DNA from: Crocodylus rhombifer
Taxonomy: Eukaryota; Chordata; Crocodylia; Crocodylidae
Length of the DNA stretch: 64,000 nt
Assembly: GCA_038503035.1 (NCBI GenBank)
Contig: JAVSML010021684.1
Coordinates: 3,516-67,515, forward strand
Direction of reading: 5' to 3'
The notes beneath the pieces are model-generated. The model saw nothing but the letters and a program-made list of their open reading frames with translations, searched no databases and was not told the origin of the DNA. The translations under genes were made by a program, and so were the position numbers. Shown here piece after piece: positions 20,935 through 31,800 of the stretch. Position 1 is the first letter of the stretch, and each line of letters starts with the position of its first letter.

Positions 20935-23075
20935 TATTTCAGAATTGTTAGATGTGGCCATTACGATCTAGTAGGGATTATGGAGACCTGGTGGGACTCC
21001 TCACACCATTGGAGGACTACGCTCTGCATCAAAGGGACGGAGTAGGGAAAAAAGGTGGATGTGTAGCTCTCTATGTGAATGAGCAGTACATCTGCTTGGA
21101 GACAGACATCAGCTCCAAAGAAGAACAGCTTGAAAGCCTCAGGGTCAAGCTACGGGTGGGCATGGCGAGAGAGATCTAACTGTAGGTGTATACAAAAGAC
21201 CACCAAACCAGGGCGAGGATCTTGATCTAGAGTTCTCCCGAGAACTAACAAGGGCTGCATGGGCACAGGATACGGGGGGCGTTGATGTGTGCCCTCATGT
21301 CCCTTCCCTTCCCCCTCCCGTTGCACCATGTACCAGTTGTACACGGTGTTGACCACTGTAAAGACAAAACCTATGTTGAAACATTGAAATGGTGTTAATT
21401 TATAAATGTAAGTGATGTTCGTCGCAACTTGGAGAAGTCGTAAGTCGAGGACTGGCTGTACTTTGCTTTGGTCTTTCACCAAGCCAAGAGGAAAATCATG
21501 TCAGCTGGGGTCCAGAATGAGCAGGGTTCAAATGACCACCTTCCTATTATTGCTGTAGAACTGGTGTGTGATCAGTTAAAGAAAATTGACGTAAGTCAGC
21601 AGGACTGGATGAACTTCACCCGAGAGTGGTGAAGGAACTGGCCAAAGTCATCATGGAACCCCTAGCGAATCTTTTCCAAAACTCATGATGCTCCGGAGAG
21701 GTCCCCAACGACTGGAAGAAGGCCAATGGTTGTGCTCATCTTCAAGAAAGGGAAGAGGGGGGACTTCGGTAATTATAGGCCAGTTAGCCTAACTTGTATC
21801 CCAGGGAAAATTCTGGAAAAATTAGTTAAGGAGTGTATGTGTGATAAACTTGCAGAAGCTAGGATTCTGAACAACAGCCAGCATGGCTTCGTTGCAGGCA
21901 CATCTTGTCTTACCAGCTTCATCTCCTTTTATGATCAGGTGACTTACCACCTGGATAAAAGAGAGGAAGTTGACATTATATACCTCAACTTTCAAAAAGC
22001 TTTTGATCTGGCCTTCTACAATGTTCTTGTAAGAAAATTGGAAGACTGAGCTTAATTGCAAGACAGTCAAGTGGGTAGGAAGCTGGTTGCAGGGTAGGAC
22101 CCAGAGAGCTCTAATAAATGAATCTGTCTCATCGTAGCAAGAAGTGGTCAGTGGTGTCCCTCAGGGGTCGGTGCACGGTCCAGCGCTATTCAACATCTTC
22201 GTCAGTGATTTGGATGTAGGGGTGAGGAGCTCAGTGGCCAAGTTTGCAGATGACACCAAATTATGGGGAAGGATGGTCATGCTTGAAGATAGGCTGCGTT
22301 ATAGACAGGCTTGCCACTTGGGCAGACTGGAACCAGTTGAAGTTTAATGTCAAGAAATGTAAAGTGCTTTACCTGGGGGATGAACATTCCCCTGCACACC
22401 TGTAGGATTGGCAATGCTGACTTGACCAGTACTATGAATGAAAGGGACCTGGGGGTAATAATTGACCACAGTATGAATGTGGGCCAGCAGTGTGACACTG
22501 TAGCCAGCAAGGCTAACAATACTCTGGCATGCATCAATCAGTGCATCTCCAACAAAACCAAAGAAGTGATTCTCCTACTGTACTTAGTATTGGTGAGACT
22601 GTAGCTGGAGTACTGCATCCAGTTCTGGGCACCACACTTCAGCGAGGACATGGTAAAGCTTGAGAGAGTCCAGAGAAAGGCCACCTATATGATCAGACTC
22701 TTCAGCCTGAAAAAAAGAAGGTTGAGCAGTAGCAGCTTACCACTACATCAGAGGCATACATCAAGGGCTCAGTGAACAACTGTTCACCAGGACACCCTTG
22801 AGGAAAGCTAGGAGTAATGGTCATAAACTCTGGGAAGACCGTTTCAGGCTCAACATTAGGAAAAACTACTTCACAACTAGGGAGTCTGGACTGTGGAATA
22901 AGCTCCTTCTAGTGGTGGTGCAGTCGCCTACCCTGAAAATCTTCAAGAGGAGACTGACGGTCACCTTGCTTGGGTCACATGACCCAAGTTGTCTTTCCTG
23001 CTTGGTGCAGTGGGCTGGACCTAATAATCTTCTGAGGTCCCTTCCAGCCTTACAATCTATGAACATATATATAAT
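20935..23075 (+). mobile_element. CR1 LINE, plus strand, 2.1 kb
   Basis: Endonuclease-end text at 20952-21180 (DYGDLVGLL, GVGKKGGCVALYVNE). RT at 21726-22049 (FKKGKRGDFGNYRPVSLTCI, SQHGFVAGTSCLT, IIYLNFQKAFD). The catalytic block GVPQGSVHGPALF is at about 22150 and FADDTKLWG at about 22240; the C-terminal KLERVQRKAT-like region comes near 22660. The 3' end near 23065 has the CR1-type CCTTCCAGCCTTACAATCTATGA. It is broken by frameshifts and by an unrelated stretch at about 21272-21461. Confidence 0.88.
21272..21461. mobile_element. Short insertion inside the CR1 element
   Basis: CR1 text stops after GGCACAGGATACGG and resumes at CTTTGCTTTGGTC. The stretch between ends in GTCGTAAGTCGAGGACTGGC, a phrase typical of DNA-transposon termini. 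Identity and exact ends are uncertain. Confidence 0.35.
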
Positions 23076-23239
23076 AATATTCTTAAATTTATTTTTAGGA
23101 ACAGGAGTGAAAGGCATCTGCCAGGCATTGAATCCAGCTGCCTTTTTCACAGGCAACCAGTTGTCAAAAAGAGCCCACAAGAACATCCACTGTGGCCTTT
23201 TTTTGTGTATTACAGCCCCAAAGCACCAAAAAAACCACC

Positions 23240-23395
23240 TGCAATATAGCACAGTCCATTCATAGCATCTGATGATGTAGGCTGTTGCCTATGAAAGCTT
23301 ACGCCTCTCTGAAACGGTTACATTAAGGGGCCACCCTACTGTGCCTGACTTCAGACTAGCAAGCCTAACTAACTACCTTTCTACTGCTTGATGTT
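23240..23395. repeat. Repeat tail with GAAAGCTTACGCC motif
   Basis: GCATCTGATGATGTAGGCTG, then TATGAAAGCTTACG and CTAGCAAGCCTAACTAAC: this is the widespread reptile repeat whose copies read GCATCCGATGAAGTGAGCTG and GAAAGCTTATGC in my recollection. I do not assign a class. Confidence 0.45.
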
Positions 23396-24635
23396 TCTTC
23401 CAAGTGTACCATGCACTGAGCTAGAGGAAGGCCAAGAAAGTCTAATGACCAGGGATCCTGGTTTTTCCTGATTAAAAAAAATAGCAAATTCTCTGCTAAA
23501 AACCCCCAAATCCATTTAAAATTAAAGTCCCCCCCCCAGCCCTGCTGGTGCCCCTCATTACCTGACCACAGTTCCCACAGCCTTGCTAGTGCCCCTTACC
23601 ACCCCCCCCCGCCTCTGCTTTACCAGTCCTGCTGCAGGGCCACCCAGCTGCCAGGCCTACAGACCAGGGTCCACAGCCCCATGCCCCTGCTCCTCCCTGC
23701 TGCAATCTTGGGCGGGGTGGCTCCATGCTGTTGCGTGTACTCCCAGGGGGTAGGGAGGACCCGGGCCCCACAGATCTGTACATGGGGCAGGTGCAGGCTG
23801 CAGGCTCAAGCTCTTGCCCTGTTCCCTCCCTCCAGGCCTCCCTAGCCTTAATGTCTGTCCCTGGCCTTATCAGTCTTCCTGGCTGCTGAAGTTAGATCAG
23901 ATCTTCACAGTGCATTGTACCTTGTTGCTCTCACAGCTGATCAGTTAGTACAAATTAAATCCATATACCAATTTTCCCTTGCCATGAAATATAAAAGGCT
24001 ATAACCTAAGTCTTGTCACAGTGATATTAACTTGACCTCTTCTCATACAGTTTTTCATCAGTAGATCTCAACATACTTTAAAAAGAAAGCAACGATCATT
24101 ACCTACCTGTGTGGCCCCACTGTCTCCAGCTGTGGTGGGTTGCACCTGCTGTGGGAAATGGAAAACCCGGATCTCTGCTAATGACTCTTGCCAGTCTAGC
24201 TTGAGGAAAAAAATCATTCCTGGCCCCAAATCTAGGGATTGTTTTGATCCTGGGAGTGCATGATCCACACTTATTAGCCAGACACCTTGAGAAGTTTCTC
24301 AGTCCCATTAGCCAATTTCTGTTTTTTAAAAAAAAGGCCAAAAACCCTCCTCAGAAGGCAAATAACTTACTGGGGAGGAAGGCTCAGGGGGATATTTCCT
24401 GACTCCTATAAGTAACCAGCAAAAACCCTGAAATGTTGGGTTAGTAAACCTGACCCACCTAGGAAAGTAAAGTATATAGAATTCAGATTTAATTTCACTC
24501 TCCCTTTTGGGTTGATGATTTTTTTTTTTCTTTTGAGATCTCAGCTGTTCTGTAGAATTATAGTCACTTCCCTTCACTATGCCTCAGTTTCACCATCTGT
24601 AAAAGATAGGTAGGAAGCAGTCAGGAAAAATGATT
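23396..24635. other. GTF2E2: Intron 2 sequence, unclassified
   Basis: Contains C-rich low-complexity stretches (23527-23830) and a possibly repeat-derived block at 24060-24310. No gene or element boundaries seen. Confidence 0.4.
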
Positions 24636-24641
24636 AAGGCT

Positions 24642-25672
24642 AGAGACAGACATTTCACATAAACCAGTTTAAGTGATCAGAAACTGATTTAAACCTGTAA
24701 CAGAACAGACATTTAGTGCACATAAACCTGTTGAAAATGCATTCAACCAGGTTTATCTTAAACTGGTTTCAGCCAGTCTCAGACTTCACTGATTTGAGTC
24801 AAACCAGTTTATGCAATATCTGTCCCAGATCCCTTCCTGGTTTAATTTAAACTATAGTCGCCCAGCATCTCAGATGCTTTGCAGCCCTGGGTGGAGCTGT
24901 TTGCTGAAGCAGAACAGGTTGGCCCAGCTCTTCTTCCTAGCCAGAGCACTATTGCTGCTCTGGCTGGCTGAGGGAGTGCAGCAGCTGCCAGGCTTCCCCC
25001 TGCTTTACAACGCCTCCCCACTGGCTGCTCAAGCAGGGATCCCCCCTCCTGCCCCTCTCTCATGGCAGGAACCCCAGCACAGAGACCCAGCATCTGGCCA
25101 TGCCTCCACCCCCATGCTAGCTAATGCTGAGAGGTGTGTGTGTGGGCCTCCACACTGGAACAAAGGGCAGACAGCTAGTGGCTTGCAAGTGCAAATGCAC
25201 CCTGCAAATGAGAAGAGCTTGAAACTAATGAGAGAGATGTTTTCTTTTGTAGGGCTTGATTGTCCGATAAACTTTGTTCTGGCAAACAACCTGCTGACTT
25301 CTGGCTGCCATCTGTCAGTCTTCAAGAAGGAATAGAGAAAGGTGTTAGAAATGACCTGGTTTGCAGACAGTCTGAAGAAGCAGATGGAGATTGAAAAGCT
25401 CAGTATCAACAGATGCAGGGTCTGGCAACACTCCTCCCCCCTTGAGCAGCCAGTGTGGAAAAGCCTGAGACAGTGCAAGCAGGGTTGGGGTTTACATCCC
25501 TCCCTAATCAGAGTGTCCTGCCTGGGCCTGGCCATGCCCCCCTCGGCTCACCATTGTGGAAGGGAAGGGAGGGCTGCTCTATCCACCTCCAAATCAGTTC
25601 AAGCTTTGCAGGTTAAACTAGCCTACAGAGATTGAATCCATTCAGGCTCAGGCTTTTTGAATGTCTGTCTCT
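24642..25672. mobile_element. DNA-transposon-like element with 14-base inverted ends
   Basis: The left end AGAGACAGACATTTC and the right end GAATGTCTGTCTCT form matching terminal inverted repeats. AGGCT occurs immediately outside both ends (24637-24641 and 25673-25677). Just inside the left end are several AAACCAGTTT/AAACTGGTTT motifs that can also pair. No transposase homology; 1.03 kb, non-autonomous. Confidence 0.65.
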
Positions 25673-25677
25673 AGGCT

Positions 25678-26484
25678 ATGTAACACAGAAGGCTGCAATC
25701 TGAATAAGTGAGGAGTGCTGTTGGGGTTGGAGGTCAAGATGACTTGCAGTATTCTGAGTTTGAGGACAGAAAAGTAAGACAACTTATGCTATGGAGAATA
25801 AAATGATATTTGTTTTTCCTTCCAACTTCATTCCTGATTACATACTCCTAGCAGAAATACTGACATAATGTCATCCTGCTGTATTAATGAACTCGGATAC
25901 TTTGAGTTGTTAAATTTGGGAAGAAATAGCATGAGACTCCTCAGTCAAACTAGAAACTGTCATGTCCTACCAGGAAATGGTCAGAGAGATTCTAGAAGGA
26001 TAAGATTTTCTTTGGTTTTCATGTTATGGATTTGAAAAGTATATTCAGATGAGGCATGTTATGGAATAAAATGTGGGTTTTGTTTTTTGTTATTCTTGGG
26101 GTTTGGGGTTTTGTTTTACTCTCAGATGCATGGGATGTGTGTAAAGACTAAGAAAGAGGCAGGAGGTGGCCCGGGTGAGGGTGATAAATATTTTTCCAAT
26201 TAAACAACATTATAAATTGTTCAGATGGACAAAAATTTACTCTAGTCTCCAAATATAGACAACAAAAGTTCATTTGAAAACAGAAATCTTTCTTCTCACA
26301 CGATATTGCAGTAGAGACGATCCATTTGCTGACCATTCAGTTTCATGTCCAGTGGAGAAATAGTATTGTTTGTAAAGATTTTTAAGGCCAAAAACTTAGG
26401 TGACTTGCTTAGTCATATGATGTAACAGATTTTGTTTAAAGTGTTTTAAATATTTGTTCTTCCGTGTGTGCTTATCAGTCTTTC
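25678..26484. other. SMIM18: Sequence downstream of SMIM18, probable 3' UTR region
   Basis: AT-rich and free of recognised repeats. It lies directly after the SMIM18 stop on the minus strand, so part must be SMIM18 3' UTR. I could not identify the polyadenylation site used. Confidence 0.4.
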
Positions 26485-26823
<339 letters not shown>

Positions 26824-27696
26824 CTGAAACAAATGGAGAAACAAAGCTGAAGAGGACATGTTAGGTTCTGAAAATGGTAAATGAATCATGAAAAATCAAG
26901 TTTGTAACCGTGGCTATATTCTCAAGTTGGAGAAGTCATTTCAGGCTGAAAGTAATTTTCCCTACTTTCAGGTGCAGAAGTAATATTTTTTGAACTGCAG
27001 GGCTGTGTAAATACATACTCTTTGAAATGAAGCTGCATGAATATAGTTATTTATTTTGCTTTCACTCAAACATTTATTGGAACAAAATGCATAGCTAGTT
27101 GATTTATTTTTTAAATTGTATTAGAAGGCTGATATATTGTGGTGTTTATCATTGTATGCTCTTGTTGCATTAAACAACAGATTTATAAAGATTATTCTCA
27201 TCAGATCACAAAAGGCTTTTCAGAAACTTACTGTTTTTTATTTTTTGATATTTAGTTATTGAATACTTTGTAATGCTGCTTTGTTCATCTAACCTTTTCT
27301 TGGAAATAATGGATCTGTGAGCTATTGCCAGGTGTGAGCAGCTGAACAATGTGAGCGATTAGCATTTGCCATTCTTGTAATATGCCCTGGATTTACAAGG
27401 TCTTTTTTGCCAACCCTGGGAGAAAATGCATTGCTTATATGTATTTAGAAGTTATATTTGCCTTCCTAAAGCAGAGCTGAACTTTCATTTGTTTTTCTGA
27501 ATTATGATGTAATGTTCTCATCTCATGTATTAAAAAACACTTTATTAACAGAAACTTCTTTGCATACAAAACAGTTAAAGCACAAATGCCAGTTCTTCTT
27601 ACGTGTTAACAGCACCCCCACTGTTATCAAAAGAAGCTGCAAGGCAGTGATCACTTCATTCAGATACCAAAATGCTTGATCTGCATTTAGATTAAT
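26824..27696. other. Single-copy-looking sequence upstream of the SMIM18 coding exon
   Basis: AT-rich, no repeat signatures, no clear exon. It probably contains SMIM18 intron sequence, given the splice acceptor at 26823. Confidence 0.4.
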
Positions 27697-27888
27697 CTAA
27701 GCCCAGCTTTGGTGTTGAGCGCTTTGAAAATCTGGCACAAAATTCATTATTTTTGAGAAAAGAATAACAACTTCTAATATATAGGTTAGAACAGTGATCA
27801 GCAATGTTTCCCAGCAGCAGGCTGTAATGGCCCAGTTCAGGTAGCTCAGGTTTGAGATGTCATAGTCATAGAGAAGGTTATCTGTCAC
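27697..27888 (-). other. Unrecognised 63-codon ORF with one membrane-like segment, upstream of SMIM18
   Basis: A minus-strand ORF in the same orientation as SMIM18 and about 900 bases upstream of it. It starts MTDNLLYDYDISNLSYLNWA, an acidic, tyrosine-rich segment, and then has a long hydrophobic stretch (about residues 19-50) and a short polar end. I do not recognise a family. It overlaps sequence that resembles a hAT-type end near 27795 (CAGTGATCAGCAA), which argues that it may be chance. It could also be a 5' exon region of SMIM18. Treated as unproven. Confidence 0.2.
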
Positions 27889-28122
27889 AGAGGTTTTTAT
27901 AATATCATAGTCATAGAGAAGTAAGGCTAAAAGTGTTGGTGTTAGGGTCTGGCTGCTGCCCAGTTACAACATAGTCCAGGAGAGCTCCCACCCACTTGGC
28001 TGTGATATGGCACAGTACAGCATAGCGTAGCACAGGTGAAGCCCCCTTACTGCCAAACACTGCTGAAGCCCTAGCTCCATGGACCAGATTCAGCCTGTGT
28101 GTTGTAGGTTTCTGACCTCTGG
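27795..28122 (+). mobile_element. Possible hAT-like fragment
   Basis: CAGTGATCAGCAATGTTTCC at the left and TTTCTGACCTCTG at the right look like decayed hAT ends, and ATTCAGCCTGTGTG resembles interior text of other copies here. Flanking 8-mers GGTTAGAA and GCCTACAA agree at only 5 of 8. Confidence 0.3.
27862..27922. repeat. Direct repeat of TCATAGTCATAGAGAA
   Basis: The 16-mer occurs twice, at about 27862 and about 27906, some 43 bases apart, and is itself built from TCATAG units. Probably a small local duplication. Confidence 0.7.
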
Positions 28123-28259
28123 CCTACAACACTGGTATACCACCAGAGCTATATCATACATCAGTAATGCCAACTCTCTCAAAATGATCATGAGAGCTAC
28201 AATTTCTAAGTAAAATTAAGTCTGACTCATGATCTCACAGTAGAACTCTCAGATTTCTA

Positions 28260-28870
28260 GATTTTTTTTTTCTTCTGGTGCATGTAGAACAGCACCCAGC
28301 AGGTAAGTCTGTGGAGGGGAAGGGGTGGGGGGGCAGATGGAGGCCCCCATGGTGAGGGAAGGTGTGGGATGGGCTGGGGTGATTGGGGACCCGGGGCCAG
28401 GGCCAGTCATGTGACAGCTGCGGGTGGCTTGTCCAGAGGCACAAGTTTGGGGGGAGTGGGTGTATGGCTCCCCTGCACTACACATACCCCCATCAGAGAA
28501 AAGGGGGACATGGCCCCCAGGTTTGTGCATGGGGCAGGGGTGGGCTGCCTGCTGTGGGCTGGGGCTCTGCACCCTGCTGCCTTTGCCCTGGGAGCTGCAT
28601 GATGCCATGCTGAGACCACCTGTGCCCCACGCAGACATCTGGCGACACATACCCCCCCATGCCTCTCCTTCAAGTGTGAACAGTGGCAGGGAGGTGCACC
28701 CCTCCTCTCCACCTCTGGACAAGCTGCCTGTGGCACTGTCGCACAACCTGTCCCTGCCCCTTCCCCACTCCTTCCCTCACCGTGGGGGCCTCGGTCTGCC
28801 TTTCCCCTTGCCTCTTCCTTTCCCCACTTGCTGGGCGCTCTCTTGTGTGTCTGTCTGGAAAGTGCTAAAT
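28260..28870. mobile_element. GC-rich interior of a GGGGTGCACNGATA-type element
   Basis: Phrases such as AGCAGGTAAGTCTGTGGAGG, then GGGGGCAGATGGAGGCC and GTGAGGGAAGG match 56110-56175 and, in reverse complement, 43745-43830. No ends were found. Long frames on both strands are composition artefacts. Confidence 0.45.
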
Positions 28871-31800
28871 GCACAGCAGTCCAGCAGATGTCATTCCAGT
28901 CGTAACAACAGGTGTGAATTTAACTTATTTTTTTTTACTAAAGCATTATCAGTTGTAGTAATATAGTTTTTGTATGAATCTCTGACCTATTAGAAGTTAA
29001 ATAAATGATGAATGGGATTTATAAACCAATAGTCAGTACATTTGTATTGGTTTATACTGCAAAAACAGCATCTCATGATTTACATACTAAATGTATTGTT
29101 TTTTGGTTTGTTTTTTTTAAGAGTCTGTTTCTTGATTTTTGACATGGTGGGTCTGGCAATACTGCAATATCCTGATTTATTTTCAGCCTTTTTCATACAA
29201 TTTTATTGGGGACAATGCCTTTTTAGTTTGATATTCACATTTGTTCCTAGCATATTAACAGCGGGGTTATACAATGGTGTATCTTACATTGGGAATCAGG
29301 ATTGGAGAGATGTGCAGGTCTTCTGAGATTGTAAGAAGCTATTATAGCTCCTTGCCATTTGCTAATGGGAGAGCAAGCAACAGTTTGTTTGAATTTAGCA
29401 AAAGACTATCCTGGGATAGAAGTGGACAGGTCATGCTTAAGTTGGCATAACTGATGCCAGTAGAGTATTACCCAAGGATTTTTAAGAGGGAGTTCTCCAC
29501 TGGGCTGGGAAAAGTTACCCCAGTGACAGAGGTTTATAGCATCTGTCTGCTGCTTTTTACCTTGGCATAATGTTCATCCAAAGATTTTTTTTTCTGCCCT
29601 CACACTAATACAATTTTACATGAAAAACAGGCAGAGATTTTAGGGCAACACATTGGAAACTAGTCATTTTTAAAGCAATTATACTTTTTAATCCACACTT
29701 ATCCCTGAATGTGTTTGCTATATTTTATGGTTTAACAATCACTGTTGTTCTGTTTTCTTCTATTTTTAAGGAAAGGATTTTAAGAAGTATTTAGCATGGA
29801 TTTTATTTTGTTCCCGTTTATTTAGAGGCAGATTTAAATACCCAGACTTTTGGTACTGAGCCTAAAGCAACTTTGTATTGTAGAACTAGCTGCAGAGTTT
29901 AAATGAAAATAGAAAAGGTGACCCTGCATCTTGCTTCCCTAGTAGGGGGTGGGAGGATTTACCAGTTTTAAGACTTGTAATAGTAGAATGGGAGATGCCT
30001 CAGTTTGAGAGAGATTTGTGAGATGGGGCTGAGAGGGAGAAAGACAAGAGCAGTTTTCTTCTGCTGTGTCATCCTTCTTCTTAAAATGTGAATGATAAAT
30101 GTGTTTTTGTTTAGGTTTCTCAGTGCAGCAAGATTGAGGCTTCAGTAAATATCTTTAAAGTTGAATTTAAATAGTTTTCCAAATACCTTTCAGCTATTTA
30201 TAAGCTTCAGTCAAAAATGAGCATAGCCTTGCAATGAACAAATACCTTTATAAGTGGCGCAAAATGTTCTGGTAGGTGGACTGTAAAATGAAACAAAAAG
30301 CCCTGAATCCTGAATTAAGCGTCATCTTAATGCAAGAATCAGTAATGTTGATGACCACAAGAATGAGTGTCATGCATTTTCTCTTGCTCTCGCTTTTCTG
30401 AAAGGCTTCAATAGCAAGGTCTGATACCTTCCAAATTCTTCCACTTCCTTGTTTGGGAAAGTCACGTTTGAATTTGGGCACTTCACCTTGCAACAAAATG
30501 TGCACCAGTTTGTGTTGTGCTTGGCCATTCAGTGGGCCCTCTGCAAGACAGAAGACAGACAGATGGTCCTACATGTGTAATCCCATGAGGGGCATGGAGG
30601 AAAGGGATTTCCATCTCTGGCAACATAGTGTTTTTTGTCACTGTGGGTGTTTGTTGCTCAGGCTCTGGAGTGCCACATCCCTTTGTACTTTCGCCATTTG
30701 ATTCTGTATCATTTTTTTTATCATTATGTTTGTATAATAAAGATTTTAAAAGTCAAAATTGAAAAAGAGGAAGAAAAAAAAAGTTTCTAACATTTTTCCC
30801 CCAACTGTGAATTTCCTATCTCCAGAATATATTAAAATGTTAACCTTAATATAATAATATTGTAGATTATTATTATTTTTATGGAGTAAGAGTGACTCCA
30901 TGTTAAGATCACTGTAGTCTTTCTGTTTAAAGCATGTGTTCCAAAATTAATTTGGATGGAGAATTAGTTGCCAGGATTTTTTAAAGTGTCTTGTAGTACT
31001 ACCTTTCTCATTACAAGAAGTAGCCTAGAATTTTAACTTAGTTTCCAGGTTTTTCAGCATATGAACTTGTATAGTTGAATTTTTATCATATATTCTTGCA
31101 TATAACACATTGTAACATATATATGTACCTTGTTTTTTCAAAGGTAGAATGAAGGAGGAAAAGGGTTTTCCAGGGTTATAGCTACACAGACCAAGGACAG
31201 AGTCTTATCTTCTGCTACAATAGTCTCGTTTCCTCCTTAGGCAGTTAAACAGTAGCAGTTAACAGACAGCAAAATAGCCCTACAAGGGTTAGTTTTATTA
31301 GTGGAACATCAAGACCATTACAAGGGAGAGATGGTCTTAACACCTGTGGAGTGGAGAACAATGAGCCAATAAATCAATTGATTCCCTTAGCTGCCTTAAT
31401 CTTAGTGCCACAGCTGCTGCGCTGTGGAGTAGGAATGAAAACAGAGTGCTTTTACCCCAGACAATATCAGCCTCCTTGTTTAATACACCCCGCAATTGAG
31501 GGGAGAGGGGAGGCTGATTTTGGAGGAAAAGATGCATGTTTGGTGTGAAAAAATACAGCATATTGTTAAAGCAGGACAAGGAGACTAGGTAGTATTATCT
31601 ATCATGTAACTGGAACTGGATGTTAACAACATGTTTGGGGTGTGGATAACAGAATAATGCAGAAAATAGATAAAATAATTTTAAATGAGATTGGTACAAT
31701 TTGGTTGTAAGCATTCTTTCCTAAAATGTAGTGTATTGGAGCAGAAGAAACCAGAATAGCCTGTTGTGGGGGACCATATCACAAGGTAGAAAAGTTTTTG

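Noticed and set aside
28249..28966. 155-180 codon frames upstream of SMIM18
   Set aside because: They overlap on opposite strands in a GC-rich repeat interior that recurs at 43.8 and 56.1 kb.
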